This document shows positions 57,119 to 64,000 of a DNA stretch of 64,000 bases, one piece after another. The stretch lies in the NCBI GenBank assembly GCA_963829085.1, contig CAWHHJ010000011.1:1-64000 (forward strand), given 5' to 3'. Position numbers and translations under genes: made by a program. This DNA comes from PALSA-1004 sp963829085 (GTDB taxonomy: Bacteria > Pseudomonadota > Gammaproteobacteria > Burkholderiales > SG8-41). The notes under the pieces were generated by a model. That model was given only the letters and a program-made list of their open reading frames with translations. It searched no databases and was not told the origin of the DNA. Every line of letters starts with the position of its first letter. Positions within the stretch are counted from its first letter, which is position 1.

Positions 57119-58501
57119 CTAAACGAATTTCCATTTACTCACAAGCGGTGCCTTAATCCGCGTTTTGAGATCAGCGATCTCTGCGTCCAGGCGCGTCAAC
57201 ACCTCTTCCTCGTCAACGGTTAACACTTTTCTTTTTTCCATTACGATTTTTCCATCAATAATGACGGTTTCGACACTGTCTCCAGTCGCCGCATAGACCA
57301 AGTTCTGAACTTCGTTGTACAGCGGTCGCCATTCCGGCCTGCGTGTGTCAAAGATCGCAATATCAGCTCTCTTACCAATCTCAAGAGATCCAATCTCTTT
57401 CTCCAGCCCCATCGTTTTTGCGCCGTTAATCGTTGCCATCTCAATGGCGACCTCAGCCCCCATGATCTCCGGGTCCTGTCGCAAATCTTTGTGCAATACC
57501 GCGGCGAGATACATGATTCGGACCATGTCATGGTAATTCGAACAATCAGACGCGTCGCTGGCTATTGCGACGGGGATTCCAGCATCGAGCATCTCGGGGA
57601 AGCGATCATAAGCTAATCCGTAGCTGAGCTTGAGCGCCGTTGACGGGCAATGAATGACCTTGACGCCGCGCTTAGCGAGAATCTCCACTTCTCGCTGCGA
57701 CACGTGGACCATGTGTACCAAAACAACGTTCTCGTCCAGTACTCCCAACTTTTCTAAGTGCTCCACTGGGCGATAGCCTGTTCTCTCTTTCGTTTCGTGA
57801 ACCGTCTCAATGTAGTTCGCTAAATGCATGTGCAAGCGAACGCCATGGCGGTCCGCCATCTTTTTCGATTCGACAACCAGCCGATCGGTGAAACGGCCCA
57901 TGCCCACGATGGTCACCATCGGCTTAATACGGCGTTTCGAGCCCGAGAATTCGTTCAGAAATCGTTCGTGAATCTTGAGGATCTTGTCCGCATTTTCCTT
58001 TAATGACCCGTGACCAAGGCTTACCAAATCGAATGACCGTCTTCCCATCATGCCTTTGATGCCGATCTCTTCGATGCCCGATTGAATGGTGTCGTACGGA
58101 TGGTACGAGCCCGGCTCCATGAATGCCGTCGTTCCGCTCTTGAGCACCTCCACTAACAGCGCCTTTGCAGCCCAGATCTCGTTGCGCGCCTTGATGTATG
58201 GCGACACTTTCGAGTGAATATAATTGGACCACGGAGAGCCGCCTAAATTGTCTGGGATGAGCCCCCGGCTTAGATGGTGTGAGAAGTGAATATGCGCATT
58301 AACGAATCCCGGACTGATGACCTTGTCCGTGCATTCGTACGTTCGCTTGGCCTGATATTGGCTTAGCAGTGATTTTTTCTTGCCGACAAATACTATCTTG
58401 TCCTTTTTGATAGCAATACCCGCATCGCGAATTACGCGCCGTTCGCCGTCAACGGTGATTGCAGTTCCGCCGGCGAGTATAAGATCGACGTCTTGTTTCA
58501 C
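57119..58501 (-). CDS. Amidohydrolase, ATZ/TRZ/8-oxoguanine-deaminase-like (paralogue)
   Basis: A 460-residue intact metal-dependent aminohydrolase. GTG 58501 (VKQDVDLILAGGTAITVDGE) follows GGAGGGG, so this is preferred to an in-frame TTG at 58516. The metal site is FVNAHIHFSHHL (HxH), RLHMHLANY, VLVHMVHV and AIASDASDCSNYHD. It shares with the protein at 49547 the stretches NLGGSPWSNY/NLGGWLWSNY-like, ESKKMAD, GYRPVE and HCPSTALKL. The two genes flank the Gfo/Idh-Bug-ABC importer block. It converges with the ATPase gene. Confidence 0.92.
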   Translation of the reverse strand: MKQDVDLILAGGTAITVDGERRVIRDAGIAIKKDKIVFVGKKKSLLSQYQAKRTYECTDKVISPGFVNAHIHFSHHLSRGLIPDNLGGSPWSNYIHSKVSPYIKARNEIWAAKALLVEVLKSGTTAFMEPGSYHPYDTIQSGIEEIGIKGMMGRRSFDLVSLGHGSLKENADKILKIHERFLNEFSGSKRRIKPMVTIVGMGRFTDRLVVESKKMADRHGVRLHMHLANYIETVHETKERTGYRPVEHLEKLGVLDENVVLVHMVHVSQREVEILAKRGVKVIHCPSTALKLSYGLAYDRFPEMLDAGIPVAIASDASDCSNYHDMVRIMYLAAVLHKDLRQDPEIMGAEVAIEMATINGAKTMGLEKEIGSLEIGKRADIAIFDTRRPEWRPLYNEVQNLVYAATGDSVETVIIDGKIVMEKRKVLTVDEEEVLTRLDAEIADLKTRIKAPLVSKWKFV

Positions 58502-58841
58502 GCTTAGCCCCTCCAATCGATTGCGAAAGATTTATTGTACTGCCGTTTGCTGCTGATCTATGGCGGAAAAGAGAGTACGTCATCCGCAGCCACAGTCCAA
58601 GGCGAAAAAGCGTTGGTGAGATATGGGATGATCGCAAACGTTGAACTGAAGACAGTTGTTGCCCGAGTGAAAGTCAATGGGATGCCTACTAATCGTCGCC
58701 AGAGGCATCGCCCGCGAGAAATTCAAGTGGGAGATCTTTGCAATGCACGAATGGCGTGAACGCTCGCAGCAACAGCGAAGTGTACAAGCTAATCACGCGT
58801 CTTCACGTAAGATGTCGTTCACTCACTACTGGAGGGAACTG
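58502..58841. other. Divergent intergenic region, amidohydrolase / Bug
   Basis: This 340-bp stretch holds the leaders of the divergent amidohydrolase and Bug genes. An open frame from 58677 runs into the Bug gene but looks non-coding before 58842. I see no operator matching the other families in this window. Confidence 0.4.
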
Positions 58842-59825
58842 ATGAAGTCTTTGATCGCGCTTGAAGTTATCTCATTGCTGCTGACATTCAGCGCGCGCGC
58901 TCAGTCGGACGCGAAGGACGTCGCGCAGTATCCGACGAAGACAATTCGAATGCTGGTAGGCTTCTCAGCGGGCGGTGGCACCGATGCGACTGCGCGACTG
59001 TTCGCGCAGAAAATGAGCGACGCGTTCGGGCAAAACGTCGTCGTGGATAATCGTGTAGGTGCCGGTGGTAATATCGCCGCTGACCTTCTTGCGAAAGCGG
59101 TTCCCGATGGACATACGCTGCTGATGACCGTAGCTGCCCACGCAGTGAATGCGAGTCTTTACAGCAGACTGCCGTATGACCCGATCCGGGATTTCGCACC
59201 CGTTAGTCTCGTCGCAGCGGCTCCTAATATCATCACGGCACATCCATCTCTCGCTGTCCACTCGGCGCGCGATCTGGTATCGCTGGCAAAAGCCAAGCCA
59301 GGACAAATTACTTATGCATCGGCCGGTAATGGCACCACGATGCATCTCACCATGGTTCTCTTTAGCTCGATGGCGGGAATTCAACTCGTGCATATACCGT
59401 ATAACGGAGGCGCGCCCTCGACAGTTGCAGCCCTCGGAGGCCAGACCCAGCTTCTCTCGAGCAGCCTGCCGACAGCTCTGCCTCACGTGCGCAGCGGCAA
59501 ATTGAACGCGATCGGCGTTACGAGCGTGGATGTCTCACCGCTCGCGCCTGACCTTCCCACCATTGCACAATCAGCCGGCTTGCAGGGTTACGAAGTGAAG
59601 GAATGGTATGGGATCCTTGCGCCTGCCGGAACACCAATGGCAGTCATTAACAAACTAAATGCAGAGATCGCGCGACTGTTACAGGACAGCACGGTTAGAG
59701 ATCGACTTACGACACTCGGTTTTGAGCCGGTCCGCAATTCACCCGCGCAATTTGCGGCACTCATAAAATCAGACATCGCTAAATGGGAGAAGGTCGTGCG
59801 TACTGCAGGTGTCCGCATTGACTGA
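58842..59825 (+). CDS. Bug/TctC family substrate-binding protein
   Basis: A 327-residue receptor. ATG 58842 is chosen because GGAGGGAA precedes it and a signal peptide (LIALEVISLLLTFSARA) follows; the open frame to 58677 is ignored. Landmarks are IRMLVGFSAGGGTDATARLFAQKM, VVVDNRVGAGGNIAADLLAKA, PDGHTLLMTVAAH and HIPYNGGAPSTVAALGG. The usual PDGYT is PDGHT here. It precedes the intact HyuA/HyuB pair by 207 bp on the same strand. Confidence 0.93.
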   Translation: MKSLIALEVISLLLTFSARAQSDAKDVAQYPTKTIRMLVGFSAGGGTDATARLFAQKMSDAFGQNVVVDNRVGAGGNIAADLLAKAVPDGHTLLMTVAAHAVNASLYSRLPYDPIRDFAPVSLVAAAPNIITAHPSLAVHSARDLVSLAKAKPGQITYASAGNGTTMHLTMVLFSSMAGIQLVHIPYNGGAPSTVAALGGQTQLLSSSLPTALPHVRSGKLNAIGVTSVDVSPLAPDLPTIAQSAGLQGYEVKEWYGILAPAGTPMAVINKLNAEIARLLQDSTVRDRLTTLGFEPVRNSPAQFAALIKSDIAKWEKVVRTAGVRID

Positions 59826-60032
59826 TCATCAGAGGCCGGAGAAATTCCGGGATCACAATTGGTAGGAGGCAAAGGCGACTCGGATTCGGCCTCTTCTGAT
59901 TCATTTCTATACGCCTAATAACACACCGCATCAAATCTGCGTCTGTCTTGTGTGGTCTGCAATAAACAAAGAGAGCGATGTCACGATAGCGATGATGTAC
60001 CTTTTTGATAGCGAAATGTGTAGAGCAGCGTT

Positions 60033-62063
60033 ATGTTGATGTTGGGGTTCGACATTGGGGGCACTTTTACAGACCTTTCATTGTTCGATGGCACCAACGG
60101 CGAGATACGGGTCACCAAGGTGCCTTCAAATGCGGCGGATCCCGCAGCTGCGGTAACCAATGGTCTCAAAGACCTCGGCGTGCCCGCGAGTTCGATTGAT
60201 ACCATCATTCACGGCACGACGGTCACTACAAATGCGCTGTTGCAGCGTAAGGGCGCCAAGGTCGCCCTTATCACTACCGAAGGGTTCGGCGACCTCATCG
60301 AGATCGGCCGGACTATGCGCATGATGCCGGGACTGTTTAATACGAAATTTGTGCGTGCCGAGCCGCTGGTGCCACGTGACATGCGGTTAGAAGTGCATGA
60401 GCGAACGCTCGGCACTGGAGCGGTCCTCTGTCCGCTGGAAAGCTCAGACATCGAGCGAGTCGGAGCAGATCTTGAGGCCCTAGGTGCACAGGCAGTTGCA
60501 ATCTGCTTTCTGAACTCGTATCAGTCGCCGGTGCACGAGACACGGCTAGCGCAAGCGCTCGAGAAGCGGTTTCCGGGCGTGTATGTCGTTGCGTCTTCTT
60601 CAGTCATCGCAGAATTTCGGGAATACGAGCGCTTCAATACGACTGCGGTGAACGCTTTTCTCGGGCCCCTGCTCGCCCGGTATTTGGATAATCTCGCCGA
60701 GGGCCTTAAGGCACTGGGATATAGCCGTCGCCTTTACGTCATGTCTTCGAGCGGTGGCATCTTAACGGTGGCTGGCGCCGCTGCACATGCTGAACGCACG
60801 TTACTCTCAGGTCCCGTGGGCGGCGTCAATGCGGCGATCGCATTAGGCTCCGCCATCGGTGTGTCCAATGTCATCACCTATGATATGGGCGGCACGAGCA
60901 CCGACGTCTGTTTGATCGAGAACCTCACGCCAGCAGTAATCACAGAGAGCATCATTGATGGCGTCTCGTTTAAAGCGGTGCATATCGATATTCATACGGT
61001 CGGCGCTGGCGGGGGCAGCATCGCGACAAGTGAGCTTCCGGGCGACTTTCGCGTAGGGCCCGAAAGCGCCGGTGCGCGGCCTGGTCCGGCTTGTTATGGT
61101 TTTGGCGGCATCGAAGCGACAGTCACCGACGCAAATTTGGTCCTCGGCCGCCTCGGAACCGGCGGCTTGATAGGCGGACGCATGCAACTCGATGTCGACG
61201 CCTCACGAGCCGCAATTGAGCGCTTGGGCAACGCAATTGGAATACGCGACGTGCACCGTGTCGCACAGGGCATCATCGAAATCGCGGTCGCCAAGATGGT
61301 CGGCGCGATTCGAGAGATCTCAGTGCACCGCGGCCATGACCCGCGTGAATACGCACTCGTGAGCTTCGGGGGCGCCGGACCGATGCACGCAGTTGAAGTC
61401 GCGCGGGAATTCGGCGCGCGTGAAGTCGTCATTCCGCGACATCCTGGCAATTTTTCCGCGCTCGGTTTATTGAGCTCCGATTTGCGACACGACTACGTGA
61501 AGACACACCTAGCTCGATTGTCCGAGCTTGAGACGACTGCCATGTGGGATATGATTTCCCGCCTTGAAGAAGCCGGACAAAACCAACTTCTGTCGGAAGG
61601 CGTATCAGCCGATCGTATCGAGCTGCGTTATTCGGCAGACGTGCGTTATATGGGCCAAGGCTCGGAGCTCTCCGTGTCCCTCGAGCGCGGCACGGAGCCG
61701 TTAAATCTCGCGAAGACGTTTCATGCGGCGCACCAACAAAACTATGGACACTCCCGGCCCAGCCATCCTGTCGAGCTCGTTAATTTACGCGTCGCCGCAA
61801 TGGGACGCCTTACGCGTCCCGAAATCCGTAACATGGCCCCACTGCACGCTAATGTGAGCACGTCGAAGCGGCCGGTATATTTCGACGGCCGTGAATACGA
61901 TTGTCCGGTATTTGATCGCGCGGGCTTAGCCTCGGATTGGCGAACAATCGGACCCGCCATCATCGAAGAGTTCGGGTCAACAACGGTGTTAACGCCCGGT
62001 TGGGAAGCGCGCATGGATGTGATGGGCAATCTGCGCCTGCAACCTGAACAGCGTCAAGTATGA
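60033..62063 (+). CDS. Hydantoinase/oxoprolinase family protein, alpha subunit (HyuA-like)
   Basis: An intact 676-residue ATP-dependent amidohydrolase subunit. The actin-like phosphate-binding motifs are MLGFDIGGTFTDLSLFDG at the N-terminus and VITYDMGGTSTDVCLIE near residue 285. Between them are IIHGTTVTTNALLQRKGAK and EFREYERFNTTAVNAFLGPLL. Later come VGAGGGSIATSE, RPGPACYGFGG and LVSFGGAGPMHAVEVA. It forms a complex with the following HyuB, whose start overlaps its stop (ATGA). Substrates of the family are hydantoins, N-methylhydantoin, 5-oxoproline or caprolactam; acetone- and acetophenone-type carboxylases are related. Confidence 0.93.
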   Translation: MLMLGFDIGGTFTDLSLFDGTNGEIRVTKVPSNAADPAAAVTNGLKDLGVPASSIDTIIHGTTVTTNALLQRKGAKVALITTEGFGDLIEIGRTMRMMPGLFNTKFVRAEPLVPRDMRLEVHERTLGTGAVLCPLESSDIERVGADLEALGAQAVAICFLNSYQSPVHETRLAQALEKRFPGVYVVASSSVIAEFREYERFNTTAVNAFLGPLLARYLDNLAEGLKALGYSRRLYVMSSSGGILTVAGAAAHAERTLLSGPVGGVNAAIALGSAIGVSNVITYDMGGTSTDVCLIENLTPAVITESIIDGVSFKAVHIDIHTVGAGGGSIATSELPGDFRVGPESAGARPGPACYGFGGIEATVTDANLVLGRLGTGGLIGGRMQLDVDASRAAIERLGNAIGIRDVHRVAQGIIEIAVAKMVGAIREISVHRGHDPREYALVSFGGAGPMHAVEVAREFGAREVVIPRHPGNFSALGLLSSDLRHDYVKTHLARLSELETTAMWDMISRLEEAGQNQLLSEGVSADRIELRYSADVRYMGQGSELSVSLERGTEPLNLAKTFHAAHQQNYGHSRPSHPVELVNLRVAAMGRLTRPEIRNMAPLHANVSTSKRPVYFDGREYDCPVFDRAGLASDWRTIGPAIIEEFGSTTVLTPGWEARMDVMGNLRLQPEQRQV

Positions 62064-64000
62064 ACATCGACCCGATTACGCTTGAGCTCATCGCTCAGGG
62101 CTTTATCGCGATCGTTCGCGAGATGCGCGCGACCATGCTGAAGACCGCGTACTCTAATGTCATCAAGGAAGGGCGCGACTTTTCATGCGCATTGCTCGAT
62201 GCCGAGGGCCAGATTATCGGTCAGTCCGAGGACAGCCCGGCGCATATTATTCCGTTGTCATGGCAGGTGCAGCATATCTTGCGCACGCGCACAGAGCCGC
62301 TGCGCCACGGCGACGTGCTCATGGTCAACGATCCCTATACAGGTGGCACGCATCTCAATGACGTTGCCCTTATCCAACCGATCTTTTTTAGCGGCAAGCA
62401 GGCTTTCCTAAGCGTCGTGCGCGCCCATTGGGGCGACATCGGCGGACTCGCTCCGGGCTCGGTCGCCGGCGCAGTGGACGACATTATTCATGAGGGATTG
62501 CGGTTTCCGCCCGTGCTGGTTTATGAACAGGGCAAGATCAACCAAGGCATGCTCGATGTCATCTGGGCCAACGTGCGTGTGGTCCCGGATCGGATCGGCG
62601 ACTTCTTTGCGTGCTATAGCACTTGCGGGATCGGTGAACGCCGCTTGAACGAGCTCGCACTCCGGCGCGGAGAAGAACTTATCGTGGCAGCCGCAGCCGC
62701 TCACCTCGACCGCACCGAAGAGCGGATGCGCAGGCGCATCTCGGAGATCCCAGCAGGTACATATCGTTTCGAGGACTATATCGATTCCGACGGACGTAGC
62801 GCGCGGCCGCTCTTTCTGCCCGCCACGATCACCGTCAACGGCTCAAGCATTACTGCAGATTTTACCGGCGCGTCCCCGCAGGGGCCCGGCCCAATGAACT
62901 GCAGCCTTGCGGCCGCATCCACCGGTGCCTTCATCGCCTGCAAGGGATTACTCGATCCAACAGGGCCCATAAATCAGGGAGCGTTTCGGCCGATCACGGT
63001 AACGGCGCCTGAACGCTGCTTTCTCAATGCGCAATATCCTGCCGCGTGCGGCGGATTTTCCGAGATCCGGCGACGCGTCACGTCGGCGACTCTCGGTGCG
63101 CTTGCACGGGCAGTACCACTGGCACTCGTCGGTGATGGCAAAGGATCGTCCAATCACGTGAACATCGGCTGCGCGAACCCGTCCCGGGGCGGCCTATCCA
63201 TATTGTATGAATATCCGTCGGGCGGAACGGGCGCGTTTCTCGAATCGGACGGCTCGCACACCTGCCGCCATTTCGATGAGGGTGAGTTCGGATCCATTCA
63301 GCCGATCGAAGTCATCGAAGCGGAACATCCACTTCGTGTTGAACGCTGCGCGCTGCGCGAAGATTCTGAAGGTATCGGCTTTAGACGAGGCGGTCTGGGC
63401 ATGCGCCGGGAGATACGAATCGTAGGAGAGAGCGCGAAACTTTCCGTTCTCTCCGATCGTATCGACATTCCCCCGTTTGGCGTGCTCGGCGGATCTTCAC
63501 CGCAACCCAATGACTTTCACGTACGTCGCAATGGGAAAGTAGTTTACCCATCGAATTCTCCCGGCAAAGTGACATCATTCGAATTGCAGCGAGATGACGT
63601 CTTCGTATGCTTGAGCGCCGGCGGCGGTGGGTATGGCAATCCACTTGAGCGGGAACCGGAGCGCGTGTGCCGCGACGTTCGAAAACGCTATATCTCCGCC
63701 GAACGGGCGCTCAAACGCTATGGTGTAGTTCTGACTCCGGACGGCGAATTCGATGCAGCGGGGACGCAACGGGAACGACAAAAGATGCAGGCTTCCGAGA
63801 TTCGCCTGGACGTTATGGCAGCGCAGGAAGATCTGTTCGACGACCGAAGGCGAATTGTGGAAGTAAACGAGAACGTCGCCTCTGGCTGCGGACTGAAAGA
63901 CGGCGATCTTGCAGAACTGATTTCCGCGGGCGGTGCACCGTTACGCGTTTGGATCGCAATCCGCGCACATAAAAATGGAATCGCACTTGGGCCCGCAGCG
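62060..64000 (+). CDS. Hydantoinase B/oxoprolinase family protein (HyuB-like), right edge partial
   Basis: The beta subunit partner of HyuA, open from ATG 62060 through the window edge (647 codons, no stop seen). Motifs in order are ITLELIAQGFIAIVREMRATM, FSCALLDAEGQIIGQSEDSPAH, VNDPYTGGTHLNDVALI, RAHWGDIGGLAPGS, ADFTGASPQGPGPMN, SDGSHTCRHFDEGEFGS and LSAGGGGYGNPLERE. The last normally lies close to the C-terminus. Here about 100 further residues follow, including SGCGLKDGDLAELISAGGAPLRVW, so this protein has a C-terminal extension. It is the intact counterpart of the broken copy at 28186. Confidence 0.9.
   Translation, partial: MNIDPITLELIAQGFIAIVREMRATMLKTAYSNVIKEGRDFSCALLDAEGQIIGQSEDSPAHIIPLSWQVQHILRTRTEPLRHGDVLMVNDPYTGGTHLNDVALIQPIFFSGKQAFLSVVRAHWGDIGGLAPGSVAGAVDDIIHEGLRFPPVLVYEQGKINQGMLDVIWANVRVVPDRIGDFFACYSTCGIGERRLNELALRRGEELIVAAAAAHLDRTEERMRRRISEIPAGTYRFEDYIDSDGRSARPLFLPATITVNGSSITADFTGASPQGPGPMNCSLAAASTGAFIACKGLLDPTGPINQGAFRPITVTAPERCFLNAQYPAACGGFSEIRRRVTSATLGALARAVPLALVGDGKGSSNHVNIGCANPSRGGLSILYEYPSGGTGAFLESDGSHTCRHFDEGEFGSIQPIEVIEAEHPLRVERCALREDSEGIGFRRGGLGMRREIRIVGESAKLSVLSDRIDIPPFGVLGGSSPQPNDFHVRRNGKVVYPSNSPGKVTSFELQRDDVFVCLSAGGGGYGNPLEREPERVCRDVRKRYISAERALKRYGVVLTPDGEFDAAGTQRERQKMQASEIRLDVMAAQEDLFDDRRRIVEVNENVASGCGLKDGDLAELISAGGAPLRVWIAIRAHKNGIALGPAA

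Noticed and set aside
58677..58841. An N-terminal extension of the Bug gene at 58842
   Set aside because: The upstream codons lack a signal peptide pattern, while ATG 58842 has GGAGGGAA and a proper signal sequence directly after it.
1..64000. tRNA, rRNA, CRISPR array, transposase, integrase or attachment site
   Set aside because: I looked for tRNA-like cloverleafs, evenly spaced repeats and DDE or recombinase motifs and saw none. A program scan would be needed to exclude small RNAs.

Overview
The window reads as an accessory catabolic island from a betaproteobacterium, most likely Burkholderiales. The reasons are fifteen Bug/TctC-type periplasmic solute receptors in 64 kb, the mixed catabolic gene content (MmgE/PrpD, CaiB CoA-transferase, MaoC, CitE, HyuA/HyuB, TauD, amidohydrolases) and IclR, LysR and GntR regulators set beside their targets. 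The taxon is inferred from gene content only. I see no rRNA, tRNA, CRISPR array, transposase or phage gene.

Layout. (1) 1-6.8 kb: an MmgE/PrpD gene (partial), a beta-propeller lactonase, a CapA-like protein, two SDRs, a Bug receptor and an IclR regulator. A 17-bp palindrome, GTTCC-N7-GGAAC, occurs upstream of four of these transcription units and is probably the IclR operator. (2) 6.9-16 kb: a plus-strand run of MmgE/PrpD, Bug, epimerase, cupin-like, Bug, SDR, RidA, Bug, cupin, Bug. (3) 16.4-24.2 kb: gamma-glutamyltransferase, Bug, a SnoaL-like protein, remnants of an acyl-CoA synthetase and an enoyl-CoA hydratase, a NitT/TauT-type binding protein, a zinc dehydrogenase and a broken Bug. (4) 24.5-28.2 kb: a TauD-type oxygenase, a LysR regulator and a Bug. 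(5) 28.2-42.2 kb, all minus strand: decayed HyuB/HyuA, Bug, class III aminotransferase, Bug, two odd amidohydrolases, Bug, enoyl-CoA hydratase, CitE lyase, MaoC hydratase and CaiB CoA-transferase. The last three resemble itaconate/mesaconate-type C5-diacid dissimilation. (6) 42.8-46.7 kb: GntR/HutC regulator, TauD oxygenase, Bug and an enolase-superfamily enzyme, with two matching GTCATACGTATGATA-type operators. (7) 46.8-64 kb: an old-yellow-enzyme remnant, an N-carbamoylsarcosine-amidase-like hydrolase, two paralogous ATZ/TRZ-type amidohydrolases flanking a Gfo/Idh enzyme, Bug receptors and a complete four-gene ABC importer, then an intact HyuA and a HyuB that runs off the edge.

The organising principle is 'enzyme plus receptor'. 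Most small catabolic units carry their own Bug gene, often translationally coupled to the enzyme by ATGA, GTGA or TAGTG junctions. No TctA or TctB membrane partner is present, so the receptors must share a permease encoded elsewhere or have another role.

About thirty reading-frame breaks occur, mostly single-base indels with well-conserved sequence on both sides. Some loci (first HyuA/HyuB pair, acyl-CoA synthetase, old yellow enzyme, one Bug with a nonsense codon) look like true decay. Many single breaks could be sequencing errors. Genes with one or two breaks and otherwise complete homology are listed as CDS over their full span, with the break noted. Heavily broken ones are listed as pseudogenes.
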